A stretch of DNA of 59,402 bases, taken from positions 1-59,402 of the forward strand of contig NZ_VICD02000086.1 in assembly GCF_006546735.2 (NCBI RefSeq), read 5' to 3'. The notes beneath the pieces are model-generated. The model made no database searches, had not been told where the DNA came from, and saw only the letters and a list, made by a program, of their open reading frames with translations. Shown piece after piece: positions 1 through 9,200 of the stretch. A program made the translations under genes and the position numbers. Every line of letters starts with the position of its first letter. Within the stretch, counting starts at the first letter, position 1. The stretch comes from Marilutibacter maris (GTDB taxonomy: Bacteria; Pseudomonadota; Gammaproteobacteria; Xanthomonadales; Xanthomonadaceae).

Positions 1-98
1 GAAGCCTCGGCAGCAGCGTCCTGAGCCTGCTGCTGGTTGGTGCACGCAGCCAGGGCAAAGCCCAGGGCCAGGGCAAGCAGTGCCTTGTTCATGGTCAT
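1..98 (-). CDS. Small lipoprotein, N-terminus only (runs off the window)
   Basis: Only the first ~32 residues are visible. They form a classical lipoprotein signal: Met-Asn-Lys, a Leu/Ala-rich hydrophobic stretch, and the lipobox LAAC with the acceptor Cys at residue 17 (counting from the second ATG at 92), followed by a Gln/Ala-rich segment. Two in-frame ATGs exist, at 98 and 92; the Met-Asn-Lys start at 92 is typical of such proteins. The mature domain lies outside the window, so no function can be assigned. Confidence 0.7.
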   Translation of the reverse strand, partial: MTMNKALLALALGFALAACTNQQQAQDAAAEA

Positions 99-282
99 GA
101 TTCGGAATCCTCGTCGATTTGGTTTGGCAACGCGCAACTGCGCGCCGATAACATGATGACAAGCCGATGACGCGTGTCAAGCGGCCGATTCATTTTTTTC
201 GTCCGGCGATGTTAAGCGGTGGTTATCCGGACTGCAAAAGCGGGGCCGGGCGGCAGGCCCGATCCCCGTCATTGTCGGTCGA

Positions 283-1458
283 TCAGGCCAGTTCGACGGC
301 GATCGCGGTGGCCTCGCCGCCGCCGATGCACAGCGATGCGACGCCGCGCTTGCCGCCGCGCACTTTCAGGGCATTCAGCAGGGTGACGATCAGGCGAGCG
401 CCGCTGGCGCCGATCGGGTGGCCCAGTGCGAGCGCGCCGCCGTGCACGTTCAGCTTGTCGTGGGCGATGCCCAGGTCCTTGATCGGGGCCATCGCCACGC
501 AGGCGAAGGCCTCGTTGATCTCGAACACGTCGACGTCCTCGACCTTCCAGCCGGCCTTGTCGAGCACGTTGGCGATCGCCTTGACCGGCGCGGTGGTGAA
601 CCATTCCGGCGCCTGCGAATGGGTGGCGTGGGCGACGATGCGGGCGATCGGCTTCAGGCCGCGCTTGCCGGCTTCCTCGGCGCTCATCAGCACGGTGGCG
701 GCGGCGCCGTCGGAGATCTTCGAGGACGAGGCGGCGGTCAGCACGCCGTCCTTGCCGAAGGCCGCGCGCAGGGTCGGGATCCGGGCCGGATCGATCTTGC
801 CCGGCTCCTCGTCGCTGTCGACCACGACCTCGCCCTTGCGGGTCTTGACCGTGACCGGGACGATCTCGTCCTTGAACACGCCGTCGGCCTGGGCCTGCTG
901 GGCGCGGCGCGCGCTCTCGGCGGAGTAGGCGTCGACCGCCTCGCGATCGAGGCCGTACTCGGCGCAGGTGGCGTCGCCGAACACGCCCATCGCCTTGCCG
1001 TCGTAGGGGTTGGTCAGACCGTCCCAGGCCATGTGGTCGAGGAAGTCGGCGCTGCCGTAGCGGATGCCGGTGCGCGAGCCGTTGAGCAGGTGCGGGGCAT
1101 TGGTCATCGACTCCATGCCGCCGGCGACGATCACGTTCGCCGAGCCGGCCTTGATCAGGTCGTGGCCGAACATCACCGCCTTCATGCCCGAGCCGCAGAC
1201 CTTGTTGATGGTGGTGCAGCCGGCGGAAGCGGGCAGGCCGGCGCCGAGCGCGGCCTGGCGGGCCGGGGCCTGGCCGAGGCCGGCCGGCAGCACGCAGCCC
1301 ATGATGACCTCGTCGACCTGGTCGGCGGCGACACCGGCCTGCTCCAGCGCGCCATTGATGGCGGCGGTGCCCAGGGCCGGCGTGGGGGTGCCGGTGTACT
1401 GGCCGAGGAAGGAACCGATGGCGGTGCGCTTGGCACCGACGATGACGACGTCGCTCAT
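283..1458 (-). CDS. atoB: Acetyl-CoA C-acetyltransferase (thiolase)
   Basis: Degradative/biosynthetic thiolase that cleaves acetoacetyl-CoA to two acetyl-CoA, or the reverse, in the cytoplasm. The protein is 391 aa, normal for the family. The acyl-accepting Cys88 lies in NKVCGSGMK, the catalytic His347 in GHPIGASG, and the second catalytic Cys377 in SLCIGGG. The start at 1458 is preceded by AGGAG at good spacing; a longer reading to 1536 lacks family similarity in its extra 26 residues. It is followed on the same strand side by leucine/isovalerate genes upstream, so a role at the end of leucine catabolism is likely, although 640 bp of repeats separate it from isovaleryl-CoA dehydrogenase. Confidence 0.95.
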   Translation of the reverse strand: MSDVVIVGAKRTAIGSFLGQYTGTPTPALGTAAINGALEQAGVAADQVDEVIMGCVLPAGLGQAPARQAALGAGLPASAGCTTINKVCGSGMKAVMFGHDLIKAGSANVIVAGGMESMTNAPHLLNGSRTGIRYGSADFLDHMAWDGLTNPYDGKAMGVFGDATCAEYGLDREAVDAYSAESARRAQQAQADGVFKDEIVPVTVKTRKGEVVVDSDEEPGKIDPARIPTLRAAFGKDGVLTAASSSKISDGAAATVLMSAEEAGKRGLKPIARIVAHATHSQAPEWFTTAPVKAIANVLDKAGWKVEDVDVFEINEAFACVAMAPIKDLGIAHDKLNVHGGALALGHPIGASGARLIVTLLNALKVRGGKRGVASLCIGGGEATAIAVELA

Positions 1459-1608
1459 GGAAAACTCCTGCACAGACGGTACGACCGTGGGGGTCGGGAA
1501 TCCCCGATTATGAGCTGCCATGCCGCAGTGCGGCAAACGTAGCTGTGGCCGATGGCGGGGCGATGACGGCCGGGCCCGACGCGGCGCGTGCGCACCAGAA
1601 CGGGTTTC

Positions 1609-1677
1609 GTAGGAGCTGCGTAAGCTGCGACCGGGCGTTTCCCGTTAAAGCTCCATCGCGGCTCACGCCGCTCCTAC
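1609..1677. repeat. REP palindrome, GTAGGAGC family, copy 1
   Basis: Imperfect inverted repeat: GTAGGAGCTGCGTAAGCTGCG on the left is matched by CGCGGCTCACGCCGCTCCTAC on the right, with a ~27-nt loop. This is the common intergenic hairpin of Xanthomonadaceae. It lies between the thiolase and the isovaleryl-CoA dehydrogenase gene. Confidence 0.85.
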
Positions 1678-1720
1678 GGGTCCGCTCGCCCCATCACTTA
1701 CACGCCGGCCCTGGCCAGCC

Positions 1721-1980
1721 CCCTGAGTCAGGGGGCGATTCGTGCCACAGGCACGAATGGGGGTGTGGCAGCGCAACGGCGGGGCCCAAGGTTTGCGGAG
1801 CAAACTTTGGGAGATATCCGGGCGTAGCCGGATATCGTTCCCCCTGAGTCAGGGGGCGATTCGCATCGCAGATGCGAATGGGGGTGTGGCAGCGCAACGG
1901 TGGGGCCCGAGGTTTGCGAAGCAAACCTTGGGAGATATCCGCGCGCAGCCGGATATCGTTCCCCCTCACTCAGGGGGCGG
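1721..1980. repeat. 121-bp tandem repeat built of four hairpins (2.1 copies)
   Basis: The unit beginning CCCTGAGTCAGGGGGCGATT occurs at 1721 and 1842, and a diverged third start (CCCTCACTCAGGGGG) at 1963, giving an exact period of 121 bp. Each unit contains four consecutive inverted repeats: CCCTGAGTCAGGG, ATTCGTGCC/GGCACGAAT, GTTTGC/GCAAAC and GATATCCGG/CCGGATATC. In the second hairpin both arms change together between copies (CGTGCC/GGCACG versus CGCATC/GATGCG), so pairing is kept. No coding potential is convincing here. Confidence 0.85.
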
Positions 1981-2001
1981 ACGAATGCTCTTCTGCTCTT
2001 C

Positions 2002-2070
2002 GTAGGAGCGGCGTAAGCCGCGATGGGCCTGCCTCCGGAACCTCCGGGTCGCGGCTCACGCCGCTCCTAC
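2002..2070. repeat. REP palindrome, GTAGGAGC family, copy 2
   Basis: GTAGGAGCGGCGTAAGCCGCG is matched by CGCGGCTCACGCCGCTCCTAC. Same family as 1609-1677, in the same gap; the two copies bracket the 121-bp tandem repeat. The right arm ends 33 bp from the isovaleryl-CoA dehydrogenase stop codon and may act as a transcription-end stem-loop. Confidence 0.85.
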
Positions 2071-2102
2071 AGGGGGCATCGCCAACCGCCGGACGTACCG
2101 GC

Positions 2103-3260
2103 TCAGCTGTTGCCGTTGAACAGCTCGCGGCCGATCAGCATGCGGCGGATCTCGTTGGTGCCGGCGCCGATCGCGTACAGCTTGGCGTCGCGCAGGATGC
2201 GGCCGGTCGCGAACTCGTTGATGTAGCCGTTGCCGCCCAGCGCCTGGATCGCCTCCAGGGCGACGTCCACCGCCGAATCGGAGGCGTGCAGCAGGCAACT
2301 GGCGGCGTCGACCCGGCTCTTGTGGCCGGCGTCGTAGTCGCGCGCGACCTGGTAGGCGAACGCACGGCTGGACTGCAGCGCGGTGTACATGTCGGCGATC
2401 TTGCCCTGCATCAGGCCGAAGGTGCCGATCGCGCAGTCGAACTGCTTGCGCTCGCGCACGTAGGGCAGGGCGATGTCGAGCGCGGCCTGCATCAGCCCCA
2501 GCGGACCGCCGCTGAGCACCAGGCGCTCGGTGTTGAGGCCGCTCATCAGCACCTTGACGCCGTGATTGACCTCGCCGAGCACGTTCTCGGCCGGGATCTC
2601 GCAGTCCTCGAACACCAGCTCGCAGGTGTTGGAGCCGCGCATGCCGAGCTTGTCGAGCTTCTGCGCGGTCGAGAAGCCCTTCATGCCCTTCTCGACGATG
2701 AAGGCGGTCATGCACTTGCTGCCCGCGTCCTTGCCGGCGGTGCGCATGTAGACGATCAGCACGTCGGCCTCGGGGCCATTGGTGATCCACATCTTGTTGC
2801 CGTTGGCGACCCACACGCCGTCGCGCAGTTCGGCGCGGCAGCTCATCGAGCCGACCACGTCGGAGCCGGCGCCGGGCTCGCTCATCGCCAGCGCGCCCTT
2901 CCACTCGCCGCTGCACAGCTTGGGCAGGTACCTGGCGCGCTGGGCCTCGTTGCCGTTGGCGTAGAGATTGCTCACGCACAGGTTGGAGTGGGCGCCGTAG
3001 CTCAGGCCGACCGAGCCGGAGGCGCGGGAGATTTCCTCCATCGCCACCAGGTGGGCGAGGAAGCCCATCTCGCTGCCGCCGAGCTCACCGGGGACGGTCA
3101 TGCCCAGCAGGCCCATTTCGCCCAGCTTCGGCCACAGCTCCTGCGGGAACCAGTTGTCGTGGTCGATGGCCTCGGCGCGCGGGGCGATCTCGGCTTCGGC
3201 AAAACGGCGGACCGCGTCGCGCAGCGCGTCGATCTCTTCGCCTAGTGGGAACGGACGCAT
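2103..3260 (-). CDS. ivd: Isovaleryl-CoA dehydrogenase
   Basis: FAD-dependent acyl-CoA dehydrogenase that oxidises isovaleryl-CoA to 3-methylcrotonyl-CoA in leucine degradation, passing electrons to ETF. The length of 385 aa is normal. The acyl-CoA dehydrogenase signature ([13 protein letters not shown]) is present. Two features separate it from other family members. The catalytic Glu sits on the internal helix (Glu245 in [10 protein letters not shown]). The position used by medium-chain enzymes is Ala366 (IGAGTNEIR) instead of Glu. It lies 204 bp downstream of leucine dehydrogenase on the same strand, consistent with a shared leucine-catabolic function. Confidence 0.93.
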   Translation of the reverse strand: MRPFPLGEEIDALRDAVRRFAEAEIAPRAEAIDHDNWFPQELWPKLGEMGLLGMTVPGELGGSEMGFLAHLVAMEEISRASGSVGLSYGAHSNLCVSNLYANGNEAQRARYLPKLCSGEWKGALAMSEPGAGSDVVGSMSCRAELRDGVWVANGNKMWITNGPEADVLIVYMRTAGKDAGSKCMTAFIVEKGMKGFSTAQKLDKLGMRGSNTCELVFEDCEIPAENVLGEVNHGVKVLMSGLNTERLVLSGGPLGLMQAALDIALPYVRERKQFDCAIGTFGLMQGKIADMYTALQSSRAFAYQVARDYDAGHKSRVDAASCLLHASDSAVDVALEAIQALGGNGYINEFATGRILRDAKLYAIGAGTNEIRRMLIGRELFNGNS

Positions 3261-3464
3261 CTTCTACTCTCCCGGGCCGCTGGCGACCCCTAGCGTGCAT
3301 GGAAGCCGGCCACCTTCCCGGGCCGACGAAATACCGACAAATGTTGCGCCTCGCGCGGCGGTGCGTCCCTCCTTGAAGGGACGACCGCCAGGGCCGGAAC
3401 GGCGGATGCATTCCGGCGATGCCCCAGGAATCGATATCGCGATCCCCGGGGCGATCAGGACAGG

Positions 3465-4568
3465 TCAGTGGCCGCCGCGGATACGGCCCTGGAAGCGCGG
3501 GGTGGTGCGACCCATCGGCAGCTTCAGCTTGCCCATGACCTCGATGCGCTCCTCCGCCATGCGGTCGGCCGCCTTGTAGGTCGGGATGCTGTCGCGCTCG
3601 GCGATCTCGAAGATGCGGCCGAGGTTGTGATAGATCGTGCGCATCATGCGCATCGCGCGCTCGCGGTTGTAGCCGGTGATCTCCAGCGCGACGTTCATCA
3701 CGCCGCCGGCGTTGACCGCGTAGTCCGGCGCGTACAGGATGCCGCGCTTGGCCACTTCGTCGCCGATCGCGTTGTTGGCCAGCTGGTTGTTGGCCGCGCC
3801 GCAGATCACCTTGGCCTTCAGCCGCGGCAGGGTCTGCTCGTTGACGGTGCCGCCCAGCGCGCACGGCGAGTAGACATCGGCGTTGACGTCGTAGATGTCG
3901 TCCAGGCCGACCGCCTCGGCGCCGTACTCGGACACCGCCTTGTCGACCAGGCCCTGGTTGATGTCGGTGACGAAGATCTTCGCGCCGCGCTCCTTGAGCA
4001 GCTTCACGAACTCCATGCCGACGTGGCCCAGACCCTGCACCGCGAAGCTGTACTTGCCGACTTCCTCGTCGCCGAAGCGCTTCTGCAGCGAGGCCATCAG
4101 GCCCTGCAGGGTGCCGTAGGCGGTGAACGGGGAGGGGTCGCCGGAGCCGCCGTGGACCTGGTGCACGCCGGTCACGTACTCGGTCTCGCGGTACACGTAT
4201 TCCATGTCGTTGACGTCGATGCCGACGTCCTCGGCGGTGATGTAGCGACCGCCCAGCGAATCGACGAACTTGCCGAACGCGCGGAACAGCGCCTCGGACT
4301 TGTCCTTGCTCGGATCGCCGATGATGACCGCCTTGCCGCCGCCGATGTCGAGGCCGGCGACCGCGTTCTTGTAGGTCATGCCGCGCGACAGCCGGAGCAC
4401 GTCGTTGAGGGCTTCCTGCTCGGTCTTGTACGGCCACATGCGGGTGCCACCCAGGGCCGGACCCAACACGGTGTTGTGGATCGCGATGATGGCCTTCAGG
4501 CCCGCATCCTGGTTGTGGCAAAACACGACCTGCTCGTGGCCGTAGCTTTCGAGGGTTTCGAAAATCAT
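3465..4568 (-). CDS. ldh: Leucine dehydrogenase (Glu/Leu/Phe/Val dehydrogenase family)
   Basis: NAD-dependent oxidative deaminase that converts L-leucine and other branched-chain amino acids to 2-oxo acids. The N-terminal substrate domain contains GGTRMWPY, Lys67 and the catalytic Lys79 of GLDIGGGKA, and Asp114 in TAEDVGID. The C-terminal Rossmann domain begins at about residue 170 with the glycine motif QGLGHVGMEF. The 367-aa length matches bacterial leucine dehydrogenases. With ivd next to it, it supplies the first step of leucine breakdown and of branched-chain acyl-CoA primers for iso-fatty acids. Confidence 0.93.
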   Translation of the reverse strand: MIFETLESYGHEQVVFCHNQDAGLKAIIAIHNTVLGPALGGTRMWPYKTEQEALNDVLRLSRGMTYKNAVAGLDIGGGKAVIIGDPSKDKSEALFRAFGKFVDSLGGRYITAEDVGIDVNDMEYVYRETEYVTGVHQVHGGSGDPSPFTAYGTLQGLMASLQKRFGDEEVGKYSFAVQGLGHVGMEFVKLLKERGAKIFVTDINQGLVDKAVSEYGAEAVGLDDIYDVNADVYSPCALGGTVNEQTLPRLKAKVICGAANNQLANNAIGDEVAKRGILYAPDYAVNAGGVMNVALEITGYNRERAMRMMRTIYHNLGRIFEIAERDSIPTYKAADRMAEERIEVMGKLKLPMGRTTPRFQGRIRGGH

Positions 4569-4848
4569 CGGGTGCTCCGTGTCGGCGCGTAACTGCGCAG
4601 GGCGCGCTACGTCGACAGATTTTTGTAAGTAATTGAATCCAGGGGATTCGTTCTGCCGCGAACGCGGCTGTCGGCCGCCGCGGCGGGCGCTAGTCTAATC
4701 CATTAGTTGGATACGGCTAGGTACGGTTTCATGCTGCACTGCCGCAATAAGTGCCTGATTTTCCGGGCCGCAGTGCCGCCCTTGTCCGATCGGCCCGCGG
4801 CTTCGGTCGCCATGGGGCGGCGCCCGCGCCGCAATCCCCGGTCGGAGC
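4569..4848. promoter_or_regulatory. Promoter region of ldh with two small inverted repeats
   Basis: This 280-bp gap holds the upstream region of ldh. Two short perfect inverted repeats are visible: GAATCC-AGG-GGATTC at 4635-4649 (about 67 bp before the ldh start) and ATCCA-TTAGT-TGGAT near 4699-4713. The stretch is AT-richer than its surroundings. Either could bind a regulator, but neither matches an operator I know, so this is only a candidate. Confidence 0.3.
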
Positions 4849-4849
4849 G

Positions 4850-6127
4850 CTAGAACGCGCGGTAATCGCGCTCGCGCAGCCACAGCGTGGCCAGCCACTT
4901 CTCGCCCTCGACCACCGGCTCGCCGGCATGCAGCGAGCGCGGCTCGGGGCCGCCGTCGGCATCGAGGTTGTCGAACACCACCGCGCAGCCGGGCTGCGGC
5001 GCCACGCTCAGGCCGGCGTCGGGAAAGGCGGTGGCGCCGCCGTCGGCGACCGCGTTCAGGTAGACGCAGATCGTGCGGGCGCGGTTGCCGGCTTCGGGAC
5101 GGTCGCTGGCCAGGGTCGCCGGCGGCAGGTAGTCGCGGTGCGGGCGGTACTGCTGGCCCGGCGCGTAGCGCAGCACAATCAGCTGTTCGGCGTGGACCAG
5201 CTCCATCTGCGCGGCCTGGGCGATACGCAACTGCACGCAGCGCAGCGCAAAGTCCTCGGCCAGCGGATCGAAGCTGGCGTCGCGGCTGGTCCGCAACGGG
5301 TTGGCGCGGGCCTCGCCGCTGACCGGGTCGACGGTCATCGAGTCGCGCAGCTGCGGTTGCGCGCAGGCGACCAGCAGCCGGCACTCGTCGGCCGACAGCA
5401 GCCGGTCGACCCGGCGCAGCGCCGGCGATTCCGACAACGGCGTCCACGGCGGCGGCCACAGCACGTCCTCCAGGGTCAGCGTGCCGGGACGGCCCTCCTG
5501 TTGTGCCGGAAGCGGCGCCTCGATCGCCGGCAGCCGCGGCACTCCGGCGCGATCCAGTTGCGCCCACAGCTCCTCGGCCGCCCGCGGTTGCGGCGGACAG
5601 CCTTCGCCGCGCGCCAGCCGCTCGGCCAGCAGTTGCGCGGCGACGACGTCGCCACGGCCGGCGGCGCGCTCCAGCATCTGGATGCAGCGGGTCTGGTCGT
5701 CGTCGCCGGGCTTGCGGCCGAAATGGATCGCGACCGCGCGCAGGGCCGGAGCGATATCGTGGCGCACCGCCAGCAGCAGGCGCTCGTTGATGCGCGCATC
5801 GCGCGGCAGCGCGGTTCCGCCCAGCGCGATCATCGCCAGCAGATAGGACGCGCCCGGATGGCCGCTGGCCTCGGCGCGTTGCAGCCAGTGCACCGCCTCG
5901 GCCGGGTCGGCCGGCGCATCGATACCGTACAGCCGCATCCGCGCCAGCTCCAGCTGGGCGCCCGGGTGGCCGATCTGCGCCGCCTCGCGGTAACCGGCCG
6001 CGGCCAGCTCCAGCCGCTGCGCGGCGACATCGGCCTGGGCCTGGCGGAAGCGGGACTCGGCGTGGGCGCGCTGTTCGGCGCTCACCGCATGCGGCGGGAC
6101 GGAGGACGGACCGACGTGTTCACTCAT
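4850..6127 (-). CDS. Sel1-repeat protein with C-terminal prolyl 4-hydroxylase-like 2OG-Fe(II) domain
   Basis: 425-aa cytoplasmic protein. Residues ~25-180 contain alpha-helical Sel1/TPR-like repeats (AAQIGHPGAQLELARMRLYG and following units). Residues ~240-425 form a 2-oxoglutarate/Fe(II) dioxygenase fold. Its iron ligands are the HxD of QYRPHRDYLPP and the distal His of SLHAGEPV, and EKWLATLWLRER supplies the 2OG-binding basic residue. Known relatives hydroxylate prolyl residues; the Sel1 repeats may select the protein substrate. The substrate is unknown. It is a single gene on its own strand segment. Confidence 0.85.
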   Translation of the reverse strand: MSEHVGPSSVPPHAVSAEQRAHAESRFRQAQADVAAQRLELAAAGYREAAQIGHPGAQLELARMRLYGIDAPADPAEAVHWLQRAEASGHPGASYLLAMIALGGTALPRDARINERLLLAVRHDIAPALRAVAIHFGRKPGDDDQTRCIQMLERAAGRGDVVAAQLLAERLARGEGCPPQPRAAEELWAQLDRAGVPRLPAIEAPLPAQQEGRPGTLTLEDVLWPPPWTPLSESPALRRVDRLLSADECRLLVACAQPQLRDSMTVDPVSGEARANPLRTSRDASFDPLAEDFALRCVQLRIAQAAQMELVHAEQLIVLRYAPGQQYRPHRDYLPPATLASDRPEAGNRARTICVYLNAVADGGATAFPDAGLSVAPQPGCAVVFDNLDADGGPEPRSLHAGEPVVEGEKWLATLWLRERDYRAF

Positions 6128-6172
6128 CCCCCAAGCCTAACCTGCGCGCGACGATGACGACGCCCCCGCTTC

Positions 6173-6230
6173 TGTAGGAGCGGCGTAAGCCGCGATGGGG
6201 CCTGCCCCCGGAACCCGGGGATCGCGGCCG
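6173..6230. repeat. Degraded GTAGGAGC REP
   Basis: The left arm GTAGGAGCGGCGTAAGCCGCG is intact but the right arm is reduced to GGATCGCGGCCGGC. It lies about 50 bp upstream of the icmF start codon, between two divergently oriented genes. Confidence 0.6.
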
Positions 6231-6278
6231 GCCGGCGCGTTACAATCCGGTTCTTGCCTCAACCGTATTGAGTCGCCC

Positions 6279-9200
6279 ATGAGTACCCCCGCCAGCCACG
6301 CTCCCCTCAGCCAAGGGCCGCAGGCCGATGCCGAGAGCACCCCGCTGCGTTTCGTGACCGCCGCCAGCCTGTTCGACGGCCACGACGCCGCGATCAACAT
6401 CATGCGCCGGCTGATCCAGGGGCAGGGCGCCGAGGTCATCCATCTCGGCCACAACCGCTCGGTCGAGGACGTGGTCCGCGCCGCGCTGCAGGAGGATGCC
6501 GACGGCATCGCACTGTCGTCCTACCAGGGCGGCCACGTCGAGTACTTCAAGTACATGGTCGACATGCTCGCCGAGCGCGGCGCCAGCCATATCAAGGTGT
6601 TCGGCGGCGGTGGCGGCACCATCACCCCGGAGGAGATCCGCGAGCTGCAGGCCTACGGCGTCGAACGCATCTACCACCCCAACGACGGCATGCACATGGG
6701 CCTGGTGGCGATGATCGAGGACGTGGTCCGCCGCGCCGCCGACGGCCGCCGCTCGGCCGAGCACCCGGACAAGACCGTCGACATCGACGACGAGATCACC
6801 ATCGGCCGCATGCTGTCGGCGATCGAGGAGGGCGCGATCGACGAGGCCGAGCTGGCCCACCAGCGCAAGCAGTGGCAGCTGGCCGGCGGCCGCACCCCGG
6901 TGGTCGGCATCACCGGCACCGGCGGCGCCGGCAAGTCCTCGGTCACCGACGAGCTGCTCAACCGCTTCCTCGCCAGCTTCCCGCAGATGCGCATCGCGGT
7001 GATCTCGGTCGACCCGACCCGCCGCCGCACCGGCGGCGCGCTGCTGGGCGACCGCATCCGCATGAACTCGCTGCGCTCCAAGCGCGTGTACATGCGCTCG
7101 ATGGCGACCCGCCGCCAGCACGCCGCGACCAACGCGGTGCTGAAGGACTCGATCGCCTTTCTCAAGGGCCTGGGCTACGACCTGGTCATCGTCGAGACCG
7201 CCGGCATCGGCCAGAGCGACTCGGAGATCGTCGACCTGGTCGACTTCCCGATGTACGTGATGACCAGCGACTTCGGCGCGCCCAGCCAGCTGGAGAAGAT
7301 CGACATGCTCGACTTCGCCGAACTGGTCGTGCTCAACAAGTTCGACAAGCGCGGCGCCGAGGACGCGCTGCGCGACGTGCGCAAGCAGTGGAAGCGCAAC
7401 CGCGTCGCCTTCGACCTGAAGGACGAGGACGTGCCGGTCTACCCGACCATCGCCAGCCAGTTCAACGACCCCGGCATCAGCTGGATGTTCGCCAACCTGT
7501 GCCGGCTGTTGAAGGAAAAATGGGGTCAGAGTCATTTTTCGACGGTGGAAGGCAAAACAGACGCGGGCAGAGGGGCGAAAAATGACTCTGACCCCATTTT
7601 CTCCCCGCGCTGCGACTTCACCCCCGACATCGACACCTCGCTGAAGGAGCCGCGCGCGACCGTGCTGATCCCCGGCAACCGCGTGCGCTACCTCGCCGAG
7701 ATCGCCGAGCAGGGCCGTTCGATCAACCGCCAGATCGAGACCGCGGCCGAGATTGCCGACCGCGCCCAGGCCTGCTGGCAGGCGCTGGAAGCGCTGGAGG
7801 ACGACAGGCTGCCGAAGGCGCTGGACCTGTACGACGCCGGCGACCTCACCGACGGCGGCGACAACACCCTGCTGACCCTGCGTCAGCGCTACAACGACGC
7901 CATCCAGTCGCTGTCGTCGGAGGCGCTGAAGCTGCTGCGCGAATGGCCGGCGCGGCTGAAGTCGATCACCGACGAGGTCAACGAATACCAGGTCCGCGAC
8001 AAGGTCATCCGGGTCGACAACTACCGCGAGTCGCTCAGCCACCAGATGGTGCCGAAGATCGCCGCGCCGACCTACAAGTCCTGGGGCGAACTGCTGACCT
8101 TCCTGCAGAAGGAAAACCTGCCCGGCGCCTACCCGTACACCGGCGGCGTCTACCCGTACCGCCGCACCGGAGAGGACCCGATCCGCATGTTCGCCGGTGA
8201 GGGCACCCCCGAGCGCACCAACCGCCGCTTCCATTACCTGTCGGTCGGCCAGCCGGCCGCGCGCCTGTCGACCGCCTTCGACTCGGTCACCCTGTACGGC
8301 GAGGACCCGGCGCCGCGCCCGGACATCTACGGCAAGATCGGCAACTCGGGCGTCAACATCGCCACTCTCGACGACATGAAGAAGCTGTACTCCGGCTTCG
8401 ACCTGTGCGCGCCGACCACCAGCGTGTCGATGACCATCAACGGCCCGGCGCCGATCATCCTGGCGATGTTCATGAACACCGCCATCGACCAGCAGGTCGA
8501 GAAGTACCTGCGCGAGGACCAGGCGCGCTGGGACGCCGCCCACGACACCATCGAGAAGCTGTTCGAAGGAAAGAAGCGCCCCGAATACGGCGGCCCGCTG
8601 CCGGAGACCAATGACGGGTTGGGCCTGGGCCTGCTCGGCGTCACCGGCGACCAGGTCGTCGACGCCGAGACCTACGCCCGGATCAAGGCCCAGACCCTCA
8701 AGACCGTGCGCGGCACCGTCCAGGCCGACATCCTCAAGGAGGACCAGGCCCAGAACACCTGCATCTTCAGCACCGAGTTCGCGCTGCGGATGATGGGCGA
8801 CATCCAGCAGTACTTCGTCGACAAGGGCGTGCGCAACTTCTACTCGGTGTCGATCTCCGGCTACCACATCGCCGAGGCCGGCGCGAACCCGATCAGCCAG
8901 CTCGCCTTCACCCTGTCGAATGGTTTCACGATTGTCGAGTATTACCTCGCGCGCGGGATGAAGATCGACGACTTCGCGCCCAACCTGTCGTTCTTCTTCT
9001 CCAACGGCATGGACCCGGAGTACACCGTCATCGGTCGCGTCGCCCGCCGCATCTGGGCCCGCGCCATGCGCGAGCGCTACGGCGCCAGCGCCCGCAGCCA
9101 GATGATGAAGTACCACATCCAGACCAGCGGCCGCTCCCTGCACGCGCAGGAGATCCAGTTCAACGATATCCGCACCACGCTACAGGCCCTGTACGCGCTG

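Noticed and set aside
1721-1980. CRISPR-like array
   Set aside because: Period of 121 bp with only about two copies; the variable part is a hairpin with paired changes, not an unrelated spacer, and no cas genes are near.
6240-9143. Long open frame (967 codons) antisense to icmF
   Set aside because: It mirrors the high-GC third codon position of icmF, has no recognisable motif, and crosses both in-frame REP repeats without adaptation.
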